From positions 124,001-188,000 of the forward strand of contig DATAJS010000027.1 of the NCBI GenBank assembly GCA_036262035.1: a stretch of DNA of 64,000 bases, in the 5' to 3' direction. Both the position numbers and the translations under genes were made by a program. The stretch is from Burkholderiales bacterium (GTDB lineage: Bacteria; Pseudomonadota; Gammaproteobacteria; Burkholderiales; SG8-41). The notes beneath the pieces were generated by a model. That model saw only the letters and a program-made list of their open reading frames with translations. It was not told where the DNA came from and made no database searches. Of this stretch, positions 20,490 through 29,017 are shown in pieces; the stretch's first letter is position 1, and the number at the start of each line of letters is the position of its first letter.

Positions 20490-21910
20490 CGCGCGGCCTC
20501 GAACGAGAGCTTCAGGCTCGAGAGCGGCGCGCCGGTGAGCGGATGCCGCGCACGCTCGGCGCGCAGCGCGCGCGGCGCGCCGTCGACCTGCGCGAGGCGC
20601 CGGAGCAGCCCCGAGACCTCGGACGGCGAAAACGTCTTGTGCCGGCGCGCGCGGCTCACCCTCGCGCGCAGCGCGGCGACCGCGTGCGAGCCGACCAGAT
20701 GCGACGCGAGGCCCTGCGCGAGCTGGCCCCGGCTCGGCCGCGTAACGCCGCCCGCCGCAGAGCGTGCGAGCGAAGTCCGAACGCGCCTCGGGCTCTCGTT
20801 CACCGTTGCGGCGATCGCGGCCGCGGTGCGCGCGGACGCGCCGCCATCGATGACGTAGAACCAAGGCTCGATGTAGCGGGCCCGTACCGCCGCGGCGTCC
20901 CAGCGCTGCGCGCGCTCGCTCGGCGTATTCACGAGGCGGTCCAGATCGCCCTCGTCCCGCGCGTGACAGCTGATCGACGACGGAAGGCTGGCGTGGCTGC
21001 GCATGCGCTCGGTGTTGAGGTACTCGAGCGAGATCGGGGTCTTCCCGAGGAGCACGGTCTCGACCGAGCTGCCGCAGTTGAGATGCACCATGCAGTCCGC
21101 GGCGTTGAGCACATTGAGCACGTTGCCGGCGCCGTCGACGGTGACGTTCGGGATCTCGGCGTAACGGCGCTGGTACACCGTCGCGTCCTCGAACGGATGC
21201 GGGCGCACGACGATCCTGCGCTGCGGATTGCGCTTCGCCATGCCGGCGACGGCGTCGAGGTAGCGCGGAAACACCGCCCGCAGGTCCTCGAACAGCGCGA
21301 GCACGTACTCGCGCGGCCAACCGGTGCTCTGGAAGATCGCCATCTCGTCCTCGGCCGAGCGCGTGAACTGCGGGTTGATCGCCGAGAAGTTGGTGTTGAC
21401 CAGGATGAATCCCCGCTCCGGGTAAGCGAGAAGGCCGCTCCACCTCGCGTGGCAGTAGTCGTAGCGCGGGCAGCCGGTGAGTTCCAGCCGCTCGTCCGGC
21501 AGCACGCCTGCTTCGGCGAACGCACCGCGCACGCGCGAGCCCCAGAACAGATAGCGGTCGAGGTTCGCGTCGAGGCCGCTCTCGCGCAGGTGCTGCGCCC
21601 AGTTCGCCGGGCTGTCGACGCCGGATTCGGAGAGCACGCCGCCTTCGGTGTCCATGACGATGACGCGCGCGCCGAGCGCACGGTAGCCGGCGAGCAGCGC
21701 GCGATTGGTGGTGCGCGCGTAGTTCACCAGCACCGCATCGGGCGCGATGAGCGGCACGTCGTATCCCTGCTGGTACATGGGCACGAGGTAGGGCTCGACG
21801 CCGAGCTTGGCGAGCTCGTGTGCGACGAGCACCAGCCCGGCGAGATCGCGCTTCGGGTTGTCGACGACGAGCGCCGCTTTAGCGTGCGCGGAACGGGAGG
21901 TGCGCGCCAC
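20486..21910 (-). CDS. Surface carbohydrate biosynthesis protein (GT-B-like)
   Basis: This 474-residue protein begins at a GTG 1 base after the previous stop (VARTSRSAHAKAALVVDNPK). It contains YLVPMYQQGYDVPLIAPDAV, VIVMDTEGGVLSESG, a FWGSRVR block, IVVRPHPFEDATVYQ and VHLNCGSSVETVLLGKTPIS. This series matches the surface-carbohydrate biosynthesis family found with sialic-acid-like loci, probably a GT-B fold transferase related to CDP-glycerol transferases. The last ~110 residues are basic and variable. The specific reaction is unknown. Confidence 0.72.
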   Translation of the reverse strand: MARTSRSAHAKAALVVDNPKRDLAGLVLVAHELAKLGVEPYLVPMYQQGYDVPLIAPDAVLVNYARTTNRALLAGYRALGARVIVMDTEGGVLSESGVDSPANWAQHLRESGLDANLDRYLFWGSRVRGAFAEAGVLPDERLELTGCPRYDYCHARWSGLLAYPERGFILVNTNFSAINPQFTRSAEDEMAIFQSTGWPREYVLALFEDLRAVFPRYLDAVAGMAKRNPQRRIVVRPHPFEDATVYQRRYAEIPNVTVDGAGNVLNVLNAADCMVHLNCGSSVETVLLGKTPISLEYLNTERMRSHASLPSSISCHARDEGDLDRLVNTPSERAQRWDAAAVRARYIEPWFYVIDGGASARTAAAIAATVNESPRRVRTSLARSAAGGVTRPSRGQLAQGLASHLVGSHAVAALRARVSRARRHKTFSPSEVSGLLRRLAQVDGAPRALRAERARHPLTGAPLSSLKLSFEAAR

Positions 21911-21911
21911 G

Positions 21912-22676
21912 TCAGTTGATATGGTGCAGGTGCAGGTCGCCGCTCTGGTGAAACTCGGCGGTGAGCGGCTCGACCAGGTTGACGCCGTCGATGCGCGCGC
22001 CGAGCGCGCCGTGGCGCTCGAACCACGTGCGGGCGTCCGGAAAAAGCTCGTCCAGGTACACGAGCTTCGATCCCATCGGCGGCACGGCGGGCAGGCGCTC
22101 GCGGCCCAGGACGGTGCCCGCGCGGTCGTAGAGCGCGAGCGTGCCCGTCGCGTCCGCGCCGCGCGCGCAGCACGGGTTGGTGAGCACCAGGCCCACGCGC
22201 GCAAGGAGATGGCGCGCCGCGTCGAAGACGAAGAAGTAGCGGCTCTCGCCGCCCGCGGTCGCACGCACCGGCATCCACTCGTGCATGGTGTCGAGACGGC
22301 CGCGAGCGTCCTTCCAGATCACGTAGAAGCCGGTGCCGATCTCGCTCCTGATCCTGAGGCGGCCGGCGTTGATCTGCGCGAGATCGAACGCCGGCACCGC
22401 CATCGCGGCGATCATCCCCGAGCCGCGCGCGTCGGCAGCCGCCGCGCTGTATTGCACGGCTTCGCCGGTGGCGACGCGCAGCGTTTCGCCGTGCACCTGC
22501 GAACCGTCCTCGGCAAACGCGAGCACGTGCAGGTCGACCGGCGTGTCCTGTCCTGGAAAGAGCTGCTCGTAGAAATTGTGGAAGCAGAGCACGGTCTGCC
22601 CGGGCGCGCCGAGGCGGTACTGCGTCGGCAGGCTGTAGCCGGGCTTGTCCCGCATGAGCGCGTCCAGCCTGAGCAT
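21912..22676 (-). CDS. Unknown protein A of a related tandem pair
   Basis: This is a 254-residue soluble protein with no domain I recognise. It starts MLRLDALMRDKPGYSLPTQY. Strand-rich patterns dominate (LCFHNFYEQLFPGQDTPVDL, FYVIWKDARGRLDTMHEWMP), suggesting a beta-sandwich or jelly-roll. The C-terminal VPPMGSKLVYLDELFPDART resembles IAPHGALERAIADLFPDAEA in the upstream neighbour, so the two are probably paralogues. Genes overlap by 1 base (TGATG), implying coupled translation. Position between a flippase and carbohydrate transferases points to glycan modification or export; no function can be given. Confidence 0.75.
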   Translation of the reverse strand: MLRLDALMRDKPGYSLPTQYRLGAPGQTVLCFHNFYEQLFPGQDTPVDLHVLAFAEDGSQVHGETLRVATGEAVQYSAAAADARGSGMIAAMAVPAFDLAQINAGRLRIRSEIGTGFYVIWKDARGRLDTMHEWMPVRATAGGESRYFFVFDAARHLLARVGLVLTNPCCARGADATGTLALYDRAGTVLGRERLPAVPPMGSKLVYLDELFPDARTWFERHGALGARIDGVNLVEPLTAEFHQSGDLHLHHIN

Positions 22677-23557
22677 CAGATGTACGCCACCACGTTGGTG
22701 TGCGCGGGGCGCGAATGGTCGAGCGCCATGCTCGAGCGGTCGCGCGCGCGCATGACGTGCAGCGAAGCGAGCGTCGCGCCCTTGGCGCGCGTGACGGTGT
22801 AGCCGCCGCCGCTGGCGCCGAGGAACGCTTCGGCGTCGGGAAAGAGGTCTGCGATCGCGCGCTCGAGCGCGCCGTGCGGCGCGATCGTCCCGAACGGCGC
22901 CTCGAGGTATTCGTCGTGACTGCGGTGCAGCCTTATGACGGGGGCGACCGCTCGGTCGTATTCCGGTTCCGACGAGTGATTCATGAGCAGCACGCTCGGC
23001 ACCGTGCCGTTATCGAAGCGCACCTGGGGATTGAGGCCCGTGAACCCGAAGTGCGCGGCGCCGTGCACCGGGTTCAGGGTGCGCGCGAAGAGCCCCGTCC
23101 TGAACCCGCAGATCGAGCGCAGGCCGACGTAGCGCACGTTGAGGCTGCCGGGCGACGAGCTCCAGAGATCGGTCCGGCCGCGGTTCGCGATCACGATGAG
23201 CAGCGCGTCCTGCGAGGCGACGCCCGATTTCGCCATCAGCTCGCCGATGTTCGCGGAAAAGAAATCGCCCACCCGCAGGCTTTTGGCGAGAGGCCACTGC
23301 GCGAGGTGCTCGCCCTCGCGACTCACCAGCACCGCGCGAAACGTCAGCGGACGCCGCAGCAGCAGGTTGTAGTAGTCGATCGCCGCGGCGAGCGGCTTTT
23401 TTTTCTTCTTGAGCGCCCAGTACAGAGGCTGGGCATAGCTCCTCACGCTCGGCGCGAACGTCGGCTGCACCGCGAAATCGAGGAAGGTCTGCGCATCGGC
23501 GAAGACCGGGACCACCGCGCGAGGCTCGTGAGGAGCCCACAGCCCTTTTGGCAGCAT
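22676..23557 (-). CDS. Unknown protein B of a related tandem pair
   Basis: This 293-residue protein, beginning MLPKGLWAPHEPRAVVPVFA, has no recognised family. A basic KKKKK tract occurs near residue 54. Later blocks such as LNVRYVGLRSICGFRTGLFA and VLLMNHSSEPEYDRAV are predicted beta-strands. The C-terminal part aligns by eye with protein A: each has a VL..N loop rich in polar residues, a short strand pair, then P-G-x-L and LFPDA followed by an aromatic residue. It lies 10 bases after the flippase stop. There is no signal peptide. Confidence 0.75.
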   Translation of the reverse strand: MLPKGLWAPHEPRAVVPVFADAQTFLDFAVQPTFAPSVRSYAQPLYWALKKKKKPLAAAIDYYNLLLRRPLTFRAVLVSREGEHLAQWPLAKSLRVGDFFSANIGELMAKSGVASQDALLIVIANRGRTDLWSSSPGSLNVRYVGLRSICGFRTGLFARTLNPVHGAAHFGFTGLNPQVRFDNGTVPSVLLMNHSSEPEYDRAVAPVIRLHRSHDEYLEAPFGTIAPHGALERAIADLFPDAEAFLGASGGGYTVTRAKGATLASLHVMRARDRSSMALDHSRPAHTNVVAYI

Positions 23558-23567
23558 CGCGAGCGCG

Positions 23568-25043
23568 CTACCCCTGCTTCGCCCGTGCGGACGACAGCCG
23601 CGCGAGCACCGCGGCGAAGGCCGCGGCGCCGAAGCCGACGCGCGCGAGAGCGACCGCGGCGATCGCGATGATCGCGGTCTTGCCCGCGATCGAGCTCCAC
23701 AGCCCCGGCCACGGCACGGTGCAGCCCAGCCAGAAAGCGGCCAGCGCGATCCCCCACATCAGCACGAGCTGGCCCAGCCTGAGCGGACGCGGATAGTAGT
23801 GCACCGACAGCGCCACCTGCGTGGTCACGCGCACCCCCGCGGCGATGACCAGCGCGGCGACCGCGCCCTGTGCGCCCCACGCGGGCACGAGCAGCGAGAG
23901 CGCGACGATCGCGGTGACGATCGACACCATCGCCACCAGCGGCCACAGCGCGGTCTTCTTGGCGAGGTCCATGCCGCGGCCCATGGCCGCGGCGATCGCC
24001 TGGATGTAATAGAGCAGCACGAAAGCAGGAACGTAGGCATAGGCGCCGGCATAGCGCGGATCGCCGAGGATGTCGATGAGGTCTTTGGCGAGCAGGGCGA
24101 CGCCGAGCGCGACGACGGCAAGGACGGTGAGGTAGTACACCGCGAAGCGCGACACGATGCTCGGCGCGTCGCTGCGCTCGGCCACCACGCGGTACAGGAA
24201 CGGCATCCAGGACGTCTTCATCATCACGTTGAACATGCTGAAGGCGGTTCCGAACTGGTTGCCGAGATTGTACAGGCCGATGTCGCGCAGCCCAACGTGC
24301 TTGTCCAGGAAGTAGCGGTCGAGCAGGCTGCTCAGCCCGTCGAGTATTGCGAGCGGCACGGTCGGCAGCGCGTAACGCAGCGGCTCGCGCGCGTCGGAAA
24401 GGCGGAAGGAGAGCGTCGTCTCTTTCGCCATCAGCGCGACGGCGACGATCGCCCAGACCGCGGCGTTCGCAGCCACGCCCCACAGATAGCCGGCGACACC
24501 CTGGTCGTAGACGATGACGAGCGCGATCGTGATCGCCGCCTGCGACGCGAACGACGCGACGTTGAGGATCCCGTACAGCCCGGCGCGCTCGCGCATGCGT
24601 AAGGTCGCCAGCGGGAACTGCATGAAGTTCGCGAAGAACGCGGTCGCGACCGTCGCGGCGAGATACGGGAAGAACGGCACCTGGGTGTAGATGCGGCCGA
24701 AGAGGGCGTCGCCCGCGGCGAGCAACGTCCCGCAGACGACGGCGCTCCACGCGAGCGCGATGATCCACAGCGCGGCTACGCGACGCCGCCGTTCGTTTTC
24801 GGCCCAGTCGAAATAGAAGCGCTGCACCGCATCGTAGAGGCCGAGGCTGAGGACCGGGTTCAGGAACATCTGGATCGCCGCGGCGATCCCGATGATGCCG
24901 TAGTCCTCCGGCGAGAGCCGCGTCCAGTAGATCGGCAGCAGCAGTATCCAGCCTGCGCGGGTAATGACGAGGCTGACGCCGTACACCGCGGCGTTCGAGG
25001 AGAAGCGGCCGAAGAGCTGGGCGACGCTTAAGGAGCCGTACAC
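23568..25043 (-). CDS. Polysaccharide flippase (Wzx/MATE-like, PST family)
   Basis: This 491-residue integral membrane protein has about 12-14 hydrophobic helices. The N-terminal pattern SSNAAVYGVSLVITRAGWIL and LSPEDYGIIGIAAAIQMFLN is that of the polysaccharide transporter family. It would translocate the undecaprenyl-linked repeat unit across the inner membrane. It is followed by the unknown protein pair and preceded, 4 bases away, by the sulfotransferase gene. No separate Wzy polymerase is seen in the minus-strand series, so the unit may be transferred unpolymerised or use the plus-strand ligase-like protein. Confidence 0.88.
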   Translation of the reverse strand: MYGSLSVAQLFGRFSSNAAVYGVSLVITRAGWILLLPIYWTRLSPEDYGIIGIAAAIQMFLNPVLSLGLYDAVQRFYFDWAENERRRRVAALWIIALAWSAVVCGTLLAAGDALFGRIYTQVPFFPYLAATVATAFFANFMQFPLATLRMRERAGLYGILNVASFASQAAITIALVIVYDQGVAGYLWGVAANAAVWAIVAVALMAKETTLSFRLSDAREPLRYALPTVPLAILDGLSSLLDRYFLDKHVGLRDIGLYNLGNQFGTAFSMFNVMMKTSWMPFLYRVVAERSDAPSIVSRFAVYYLTVLAVVALGVALLAKDLIDILGDPRYAGAYAYVPAFVLLYYIQAIAAAMGRGMDLAKKTALWPLVAMVSIVTAIVALSLLVPAWGAQGAVAALVIAAGVRVTTQVALSVHYYPRPLRLGQLVLMWGIALAAFWLGCTVPWPGLWSSIAGKTAIIAIAAVALARVGFGAAAFAAVLARLSSARAKQG

Positions 25044-25047
25044 GGGT

Positions 25048-25932
25048 TCAGTCGAGCCACAGCCCGAGATCGGCGCCGGTCAGCGCCTCGACCTCTCGGA
25101 TGTCGGGTGCGAGCGCGTCGAGCAGGCGCCGGCGCAGCGCGCGGTCCAGCGGCACGCGCTCCTCCGGGGTCGACTCGCGCGCGTTCGCCGCGGCGACGGC
25201 GCCGAAGACGCGCTGCCTCACGCCGTCCGGCAGGAGGCTGCCCACCATGCCGCGCAAGCCGCGGTAGCCGGGGTGGTAGAGCAGGCGCGCGAGGCCGACG
25301 CTGCGCGCCGAGCCGCCGACGTTCTCGCGTGCGGGCTCGACTTCGAGCGCCGGCAGGCCGAGCCACGACAGGAGACGGTTGAACTCCCCCGACTGGTCCT
25401 TGATGAAGCGTTCGAAGACGATCACGTACAGCTGCTCGCGCGGAAAATGCGCGAGGATCTCGCGGACCTGCGGCGCGTAACGGCTGCGGTCCAGGCAGCC
25501 GTACTCGAGCCGGGCATCCACGCTCTTGGCGATCCGCTCGTCCTCGCGCGCGCACATGTCTTCGAAGCTCTCGTCGTAGCGCGCGTAGGTCTGGCGATAG
25601 AGATACTGCGAATACGCGCGATCGACCGGATTCCTCAGCATCACCACGACGCGCGCTTCCGGTGCGCATTCGGCGATGCGCCGCATGCAGCCGTGCGCGT
25701 ACATGTAGATCGGGTCGGCTTCGAAGCACATCCGTGCATCGGGCTTGTCTTCGAAGAAGTTGTCCCAGTAGTGCGCGCAGCCGCGGCCGTAGAGCTTCGG
25801 ATCGACGAAGAAATCGCTTTCCTTGACCCGCGTCACCGCGACCGACGGATGCTGGGCCATCAGCGCGTGCAGGCTGGTCGTGCCCGCTTTGGCCGACCCG
25901 GGGCAGACGATGAACGGTTTACGCGCGCTCAT
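25048..25932 (-). CDS. PAPS-dependent sulfotransferase
   Basis: This 294-residue protein carries the two PAPS-binding motifs: the 5'-phosphosulfate loop [20 protein letters not shown] at the start and the 3'-phosphate loop [19 protein letters not shown] in the middle. It should transfer sulfate from PAPS to a sugar hydroxyl or amine (sulfotransfer_1/3 group). It has no membrane helix. The ATG overlaps the stop of the APS-kinase fusion gene by 4 bases, so the PAPS-making and PAPS-using enzymes are translationally coupled. The acceptor is presumably a sugar of the nearby glycan. Confidence 0.92.
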   Translation of the reverse strand: MSARKPFIVCPGSAKAGTTSLHALMAQHPSVAVTRVKESDFFVDPKLYGRGCAHYWDNFFEDKPDARMCFEADPIYMYAHGCMRRIAECAPEARVVVMLRNPVDRAYSQYLYRQTYARYDESFEDMCAREDERIAKSVDARLEYGCLDRSRYAPQVREILAHFPREQLYVIVFERFIKDQSGEFNRLLSWLGLPALEVEPARENVGGSARSVGLARLLYHPGYRGLRGMVGSLLPDGVRQRVFGAVAAANARESTPEERVPLDRALRRRLLDALAPDIREVEALTGADLGLWLD

Positions 25933-27617
25933 GTCCGATCGGTCAGCTTGCGCAGGACGGCGCGCAGCTCTTCGACGCACTCGACCGGCGAGCGGCCGGT
26001 CGTCGCCACGCGGATCTCCGGATCCTCGGGCGCTTCGTACGGGCTGTCGATGCCGGTGAAGTTGACCAGCGATCCCGCACGCGCCTTGGCGTACAGGCCT
26101 TTGGGATCGCGCCGTTCGCACTCCTCCAGCGGCGTGTCGACGAACACCTCGACGAACTCGCCTTCGGCGAAGAGCGCGCGCGCCGTCGCGCGCTCGGCGC
26201 GAAACGGCGAGATGAACGAGACGATGACGACGAGGCCTGCCTCGACCATCAGCTTGGCGACTTCGCCGATGCGGCGCAGGTTCTCCACGCGGTCGGCTTC
26301 GGTGAAGCCGAGGTCGCGGTTGAGGCCGTGGCGCACGTTGTCGCCGTCCAGCAGGAAGGTGTGCAGTCCTTCGCTATGGAGCTGCTTCTCCAGCAGGTTG
26401 GCGATGGTCGACTTCCCCGAGCCGGAAAGGCCCGTGAGCCATACGCAGCGCGCGGCCTGCTGCTTCATGTCGGCGCGCGCGCTTTTGTCGACGCTCGTCC
26501 GCAGCCAGTGGATGTTCGCCGCGCGGCGCAGCAGGAAATCGATCGTGCCCGCGCCGACCGTGCGGCCGGTTTCGCGATCGATCACGATGAACGAGCCGAG
26601 GCGCTCGTTTTCCTCGTACGGCGCGAAAGCGACGGGCTCGTCGATGCCGACGTTCACCACGCCGATCTCGTCGAGCTTGAGCTGCCTCGCGGCGAGATGC
26701 GCGCCGGTGTCCACGTCGACGTGGTACTTGATGAGCGTGACCGCGCCGTCCACTTCGCGCGCGTGCAGCTTGAAGCGATAGCGGCGGCCGGCAACGAGCG
26801 CGTGCGCGTCCATCCAGATGAGCTTCGCTTCGAACTGGTCGGTGGCCGCCGCGGGCTCGGCGGCCGCGCACAGCACATCGCCGCGTGCGACGTCGATACC
26901 GTCGGCCAGCGTCACCGCAATGGATTCGCCGAAGCTCGCGGACGGCACGTCGCCGGAGCCGCGCGCGATGGATGCGACGCGCGACTGCCGGCCGCTCGGC
27001 ACGACGCGAATCGGGTCGCCGACGCGCACGGTGCCCTGCGCCACGCGTCCGCGATAGCTGCGGACATCCTGTTGCCCGCGGCTCACGTCCTCCACCGGCA
27101 AGCGGAAGGCGACGCGCGCCATCGCCGGCTCCTGCACGTCGATCGTGTCGAGGTGCTCGACGAGCGCAGGGCCGGAGTACCAGGGCATCTCGGCGGCGCG
27201 CGCGGTGACGTTCGCCCCGGTCAGCGACGAAACCGGTATCGCTTTCACGCTCGCGAAGCCCACGTCGCGTGCGAATGCGCCGTACTCGCTTTCGATCCGC
27301 TCGAACGGTTCGCGGTCCCCGCCGAGCGCGTCCATCCTGTCGACCGCGAGCACGACGTGCTTCACGCCGAGTAGCGACGCGATGCGGGTTTCGCGGCGCG
27401 TCTGCGCGAGCAGGCCTTCGCGGGCGTCGACCAGGATCACCGCCACCCGCGCGGTCGGAGCGGCGGTCGCCGTGTCGCGCACGTGCTGCTCGTGCCAAGG
27501 CGTATCGACGATGAGATAACGCCGCTTGGCGTTGGAGATCAGGCGCGCGATCAGCGCTGAGCTCCCGTCGCCCGCGCTGCCGCACGCAATGAAACGAAGC
27601 GAGGTCTCGGCGCTCAT
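25929..27617 (-). CDS. APS kinase fused to a degenerate CysN-like GTPase
   Basis: This 562-residue protein looks like CysNC, but its GTPase half has decayed. The P-loop at 13-20 is GSAGDGSS, with Ser where the essential Lys should be. About 70 residues containing switch I are missing between [10 protein letters not shown] and [11 protein letters not shown]3 is DTPW (38-41) in place of DTPG, and G4 is DRMD (93-96) in place of NKMD. EF-Tu-like beta domains follow (~160-380). The CysC half (384-562) is intact: GLSGSGKST at 396-404, [27 protein letters not shown] and [13 protein letters not shown] infer APS kinase activity making PAPS, without ATP-sulfurylase GTPase function. No cysD is nearby. 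The start is the ATG overlapping hisH. Confidence 0.9.
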   Translation of the reverse strand: MSAETSLRFIACGSAGDGSSALIARLISNAKRRYLIVDTPWHEQHVRDTATAAPTARVAVILVDAREGLLAQTRRETRIASLLGVKHVVLAVDRMDALGGDREPFERIESEYGAFARDVGFASVKAIPVSSLTGANVTARAAEMPWYSGPALVEHLDTIDVQEPAMARVAFRLPVEDVSRGQQDVRSYRGRVAQGTVRVGDPIRVVPSGRQSRVASIARGSGDVPSASFGESIAVTLADGIDVARGDVLCAAAEPAAATDQFEAKLIWMDAHALVAGRRYRFKLHAREVDGAVTLIKYHVDVDTGAHLAARQLKLDEIGVVNVGIDEPVAFAPYEENERLGSFIVIDRETGRTVGAGTIDFLLRRAANIHWLRTSVDKSARADMKQQAARCVWLTGLSGSGKSTIANLLEKQLHSEGLHTFLLDGDNVRHGLNRDLGFTEADRVENLRRIGEVAKLMVEAGLVVIVSFISPFRAERATARALFAEGEFVEVFVDTPLEECERRDPKGLYAKARAGSLVNFTGIDSPYEAPEDPEIRVATTGRSPVECVEELRAVLRKLTDRT

Positions 27618-28252
27618 GTCCGGACGAAACGCTCCAGCAGCGCGAGGCCCGCGGGGCCGCTCTTCTCGGGATGGAACTGGAAACCGTAGACGTTGCCCCG
27701 GCGCACCGCCGCGCTGATCGTGCAGCCGTCGTAATCGGCGTCGGCGAGGCGGTCTTCGCGCAGCACAGGCATCGCGGTATACGAGTGCACGAAATAGAAC
27801 TCGGCGCCGTGCGGGGTCTCGGCCATCAGCGTGTCGTTCCACGCGCCTTCCCACGCCGGCTGCACCGCGCGCCAGCCGACGTGCGGGATCTTGTGCGGTT
27901 TGCCGTCCGCGCCTTGCTTCGGTATCGCCCGCACCGCGCCTTTCAACAACCCCAGGCCTTCGTGCCGTCCGAACTCTTCGCTCTCCTCGAACAGCATCTG
28001 CATGCCGAGGCAGATGCCCAGCAGCGGCTGTCCGGTCTTCGCGTAAGCGCGCAGCGCTTCGACCAGCCCGCGCCTGCCGAGCTCGGCCATGCCGTCCCTG
28101 AACGCGCCCACACCGGGCAGCACCAGAAGCTCCGCGGCGCGCACGTCATCGGGATTCTCGGTGAGCGCGGGCTCCGCACCGACGTGTTCCAGCGCGCGGC
28201 AGACGCTGTGCAGGTTGCCCATGCCATAGTCGATGACGGTGACCGCCGACAT
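27614..28252 (-). CDS. hisH: HisH-like glutamine amidotransferase subunit (sugar amidination)
   Basis: This 212-residue class I glutamine amidotransferase releases ammonia from glutamine. The start [20 protein letters not shown], the nucleophile block [17 protein letters not shown] (Cys), and the His-Glu pair FQFHPEKSG are all present. Paired HisH/HisF copies in O-antigen loci supply ammonia to an N-acetyl sugar amidotransferase that turns an acetamido into an acetamidino group. No histidine biosynthesis gene is adjacent, so this is most likely that paralogue. The ATG overlaps the hisF stop by 1 base. Confidence 0.9.
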   Translation of the reverse strand: MSAVTVIDYGMGNLHSVCRALEHVGAEPALTENPDDVRAAELLVLPGVGAFRDGMAELGRRGLVEALRAYAKTGQPLLGICLGMQMLFEESEEFGRHEGLGLLKGAVRAIPKQGADGKPHKIPHVGWRAVQPAWEGAWNDTLMAETPHGAEFYFVHSYTAMPVLREDRLADADYDGCTISAAVRRGNVYGFQFHPEKSGPAGLALLERFVRT

Positions 28253-29010
28253 CACGCCCTCACCGTGATGCCGGCTTCGCGCGCCCGCGCGCGAATGTCT
28301 TTCAGCGCGTGGCGCCTGTAGTGCAGCACGTCGGCCATCGCGACCGCATCCGCGCCGCCGCGCAGCACCACGTCGACGAGATCGTCGGGCCTGCCCATGC
28401 CCCCGCTCGCGATCACCGGCACCGACACGCGCGGCGAGACCGCCTGGACGAGCTCGACGTCGAAGCCCTTGCGCGTGCCTTCGCGGTCGACCGAGGTGAG
28501 CAGGATCTCGCCCGCGCCCAGGTCCTGGCCGCGCTGCGCCCACTCGACCACGTCGAGCCCGGTCTTCTCGCGGCCGTTGTCGGTGTACGCCTCCCACGCG
28601 CCGTCGCGCACGCGCTTGGCTTCGATCGACAGCACCACGCACTGCGCGCCGAAGCGCTGCGCGAGCTCGGTGACGAGCTCGGGCCGCGCGACCGCGGCGG
28701 TGTTCACCGCGACCTTGTCGGCGCCCGCGCGCAAGAGCGTCTTGGCGTCGTCGACCGAGCGTACGCCGCCGCCGACGGTGAGCGGCACGAAGATGTGCCG
28801 CGCGGCCGACCGCACGATGTCGGTGAGATTGTTGCGGCCGTAGAGGCTCGCGACGGTGTCCATGTAGATGAGCTCGTCGGCGCCTTCCTCGTAATAGCGC
28901 CGAGCGTACTCCTCGGGCGAGCCGACGACGCGCAAGCCTTCGAGGTGCACGCCTTTGATGAGGTTGGGGCCCTTGATGTCGAGCCGCGCGATCAACCGTG
29001 CCGACGGCAT
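28252..29010 (-). CDS. hisF: HisF-like cyclase/ammonia channel subunit (sugar amidination)
   Basis: This 252-residue TIM-barrel protein is HisF-like. It starts SARLIARLDIKGPNLIKGVH instead of the canonical CLDVxxGxVVKG, and has DTVASLYGRNNL, VPLTVGGGVRSVDDAKTLL and ASGGMGRPDDLV. This divergence is typical of the WbuZ/LegF-like group working with HisH and a PP-loop amidotransferase in surface sugar loci. It would channel ammonia rather than make imidazole glycerol phosphate. It lies 7 bases downstream of the amidotransferase gene. Confidence 0.9.
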   Translation of the reverse strand: MPSARLIARLDIKGPNLIKGVHLEGLRVVGSPEEYARRYYEEGADELIYMDTVASLYGRNNLTDIVRSAARHIFVPLTVGGGVRSVDDAKTLLRAGADKVAVNTAAVARPELVTELAQRFGAQCVVLSIEAKRVRDGAWEAYTDNGREKTGLDVVEWAQRGQDLGAGEILLTSVDREGTRKGFDVELVQAVSPRVSVPVIASGGMGRPDDLVDVVLRGGADAVAMADVLHYRRHALKDIRARAREAGITVRA

Positions 29011-29017
29011 GGATGCG

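Noticed and set aside
27614-29010. Histidine biosynthesis genes
   Set aside because: HisH and HisF are present but no other his gene is adjacent, the HisF is divergent, and both follow an N-acetyl sugar amidotransferase, which fits sugar amidination better.
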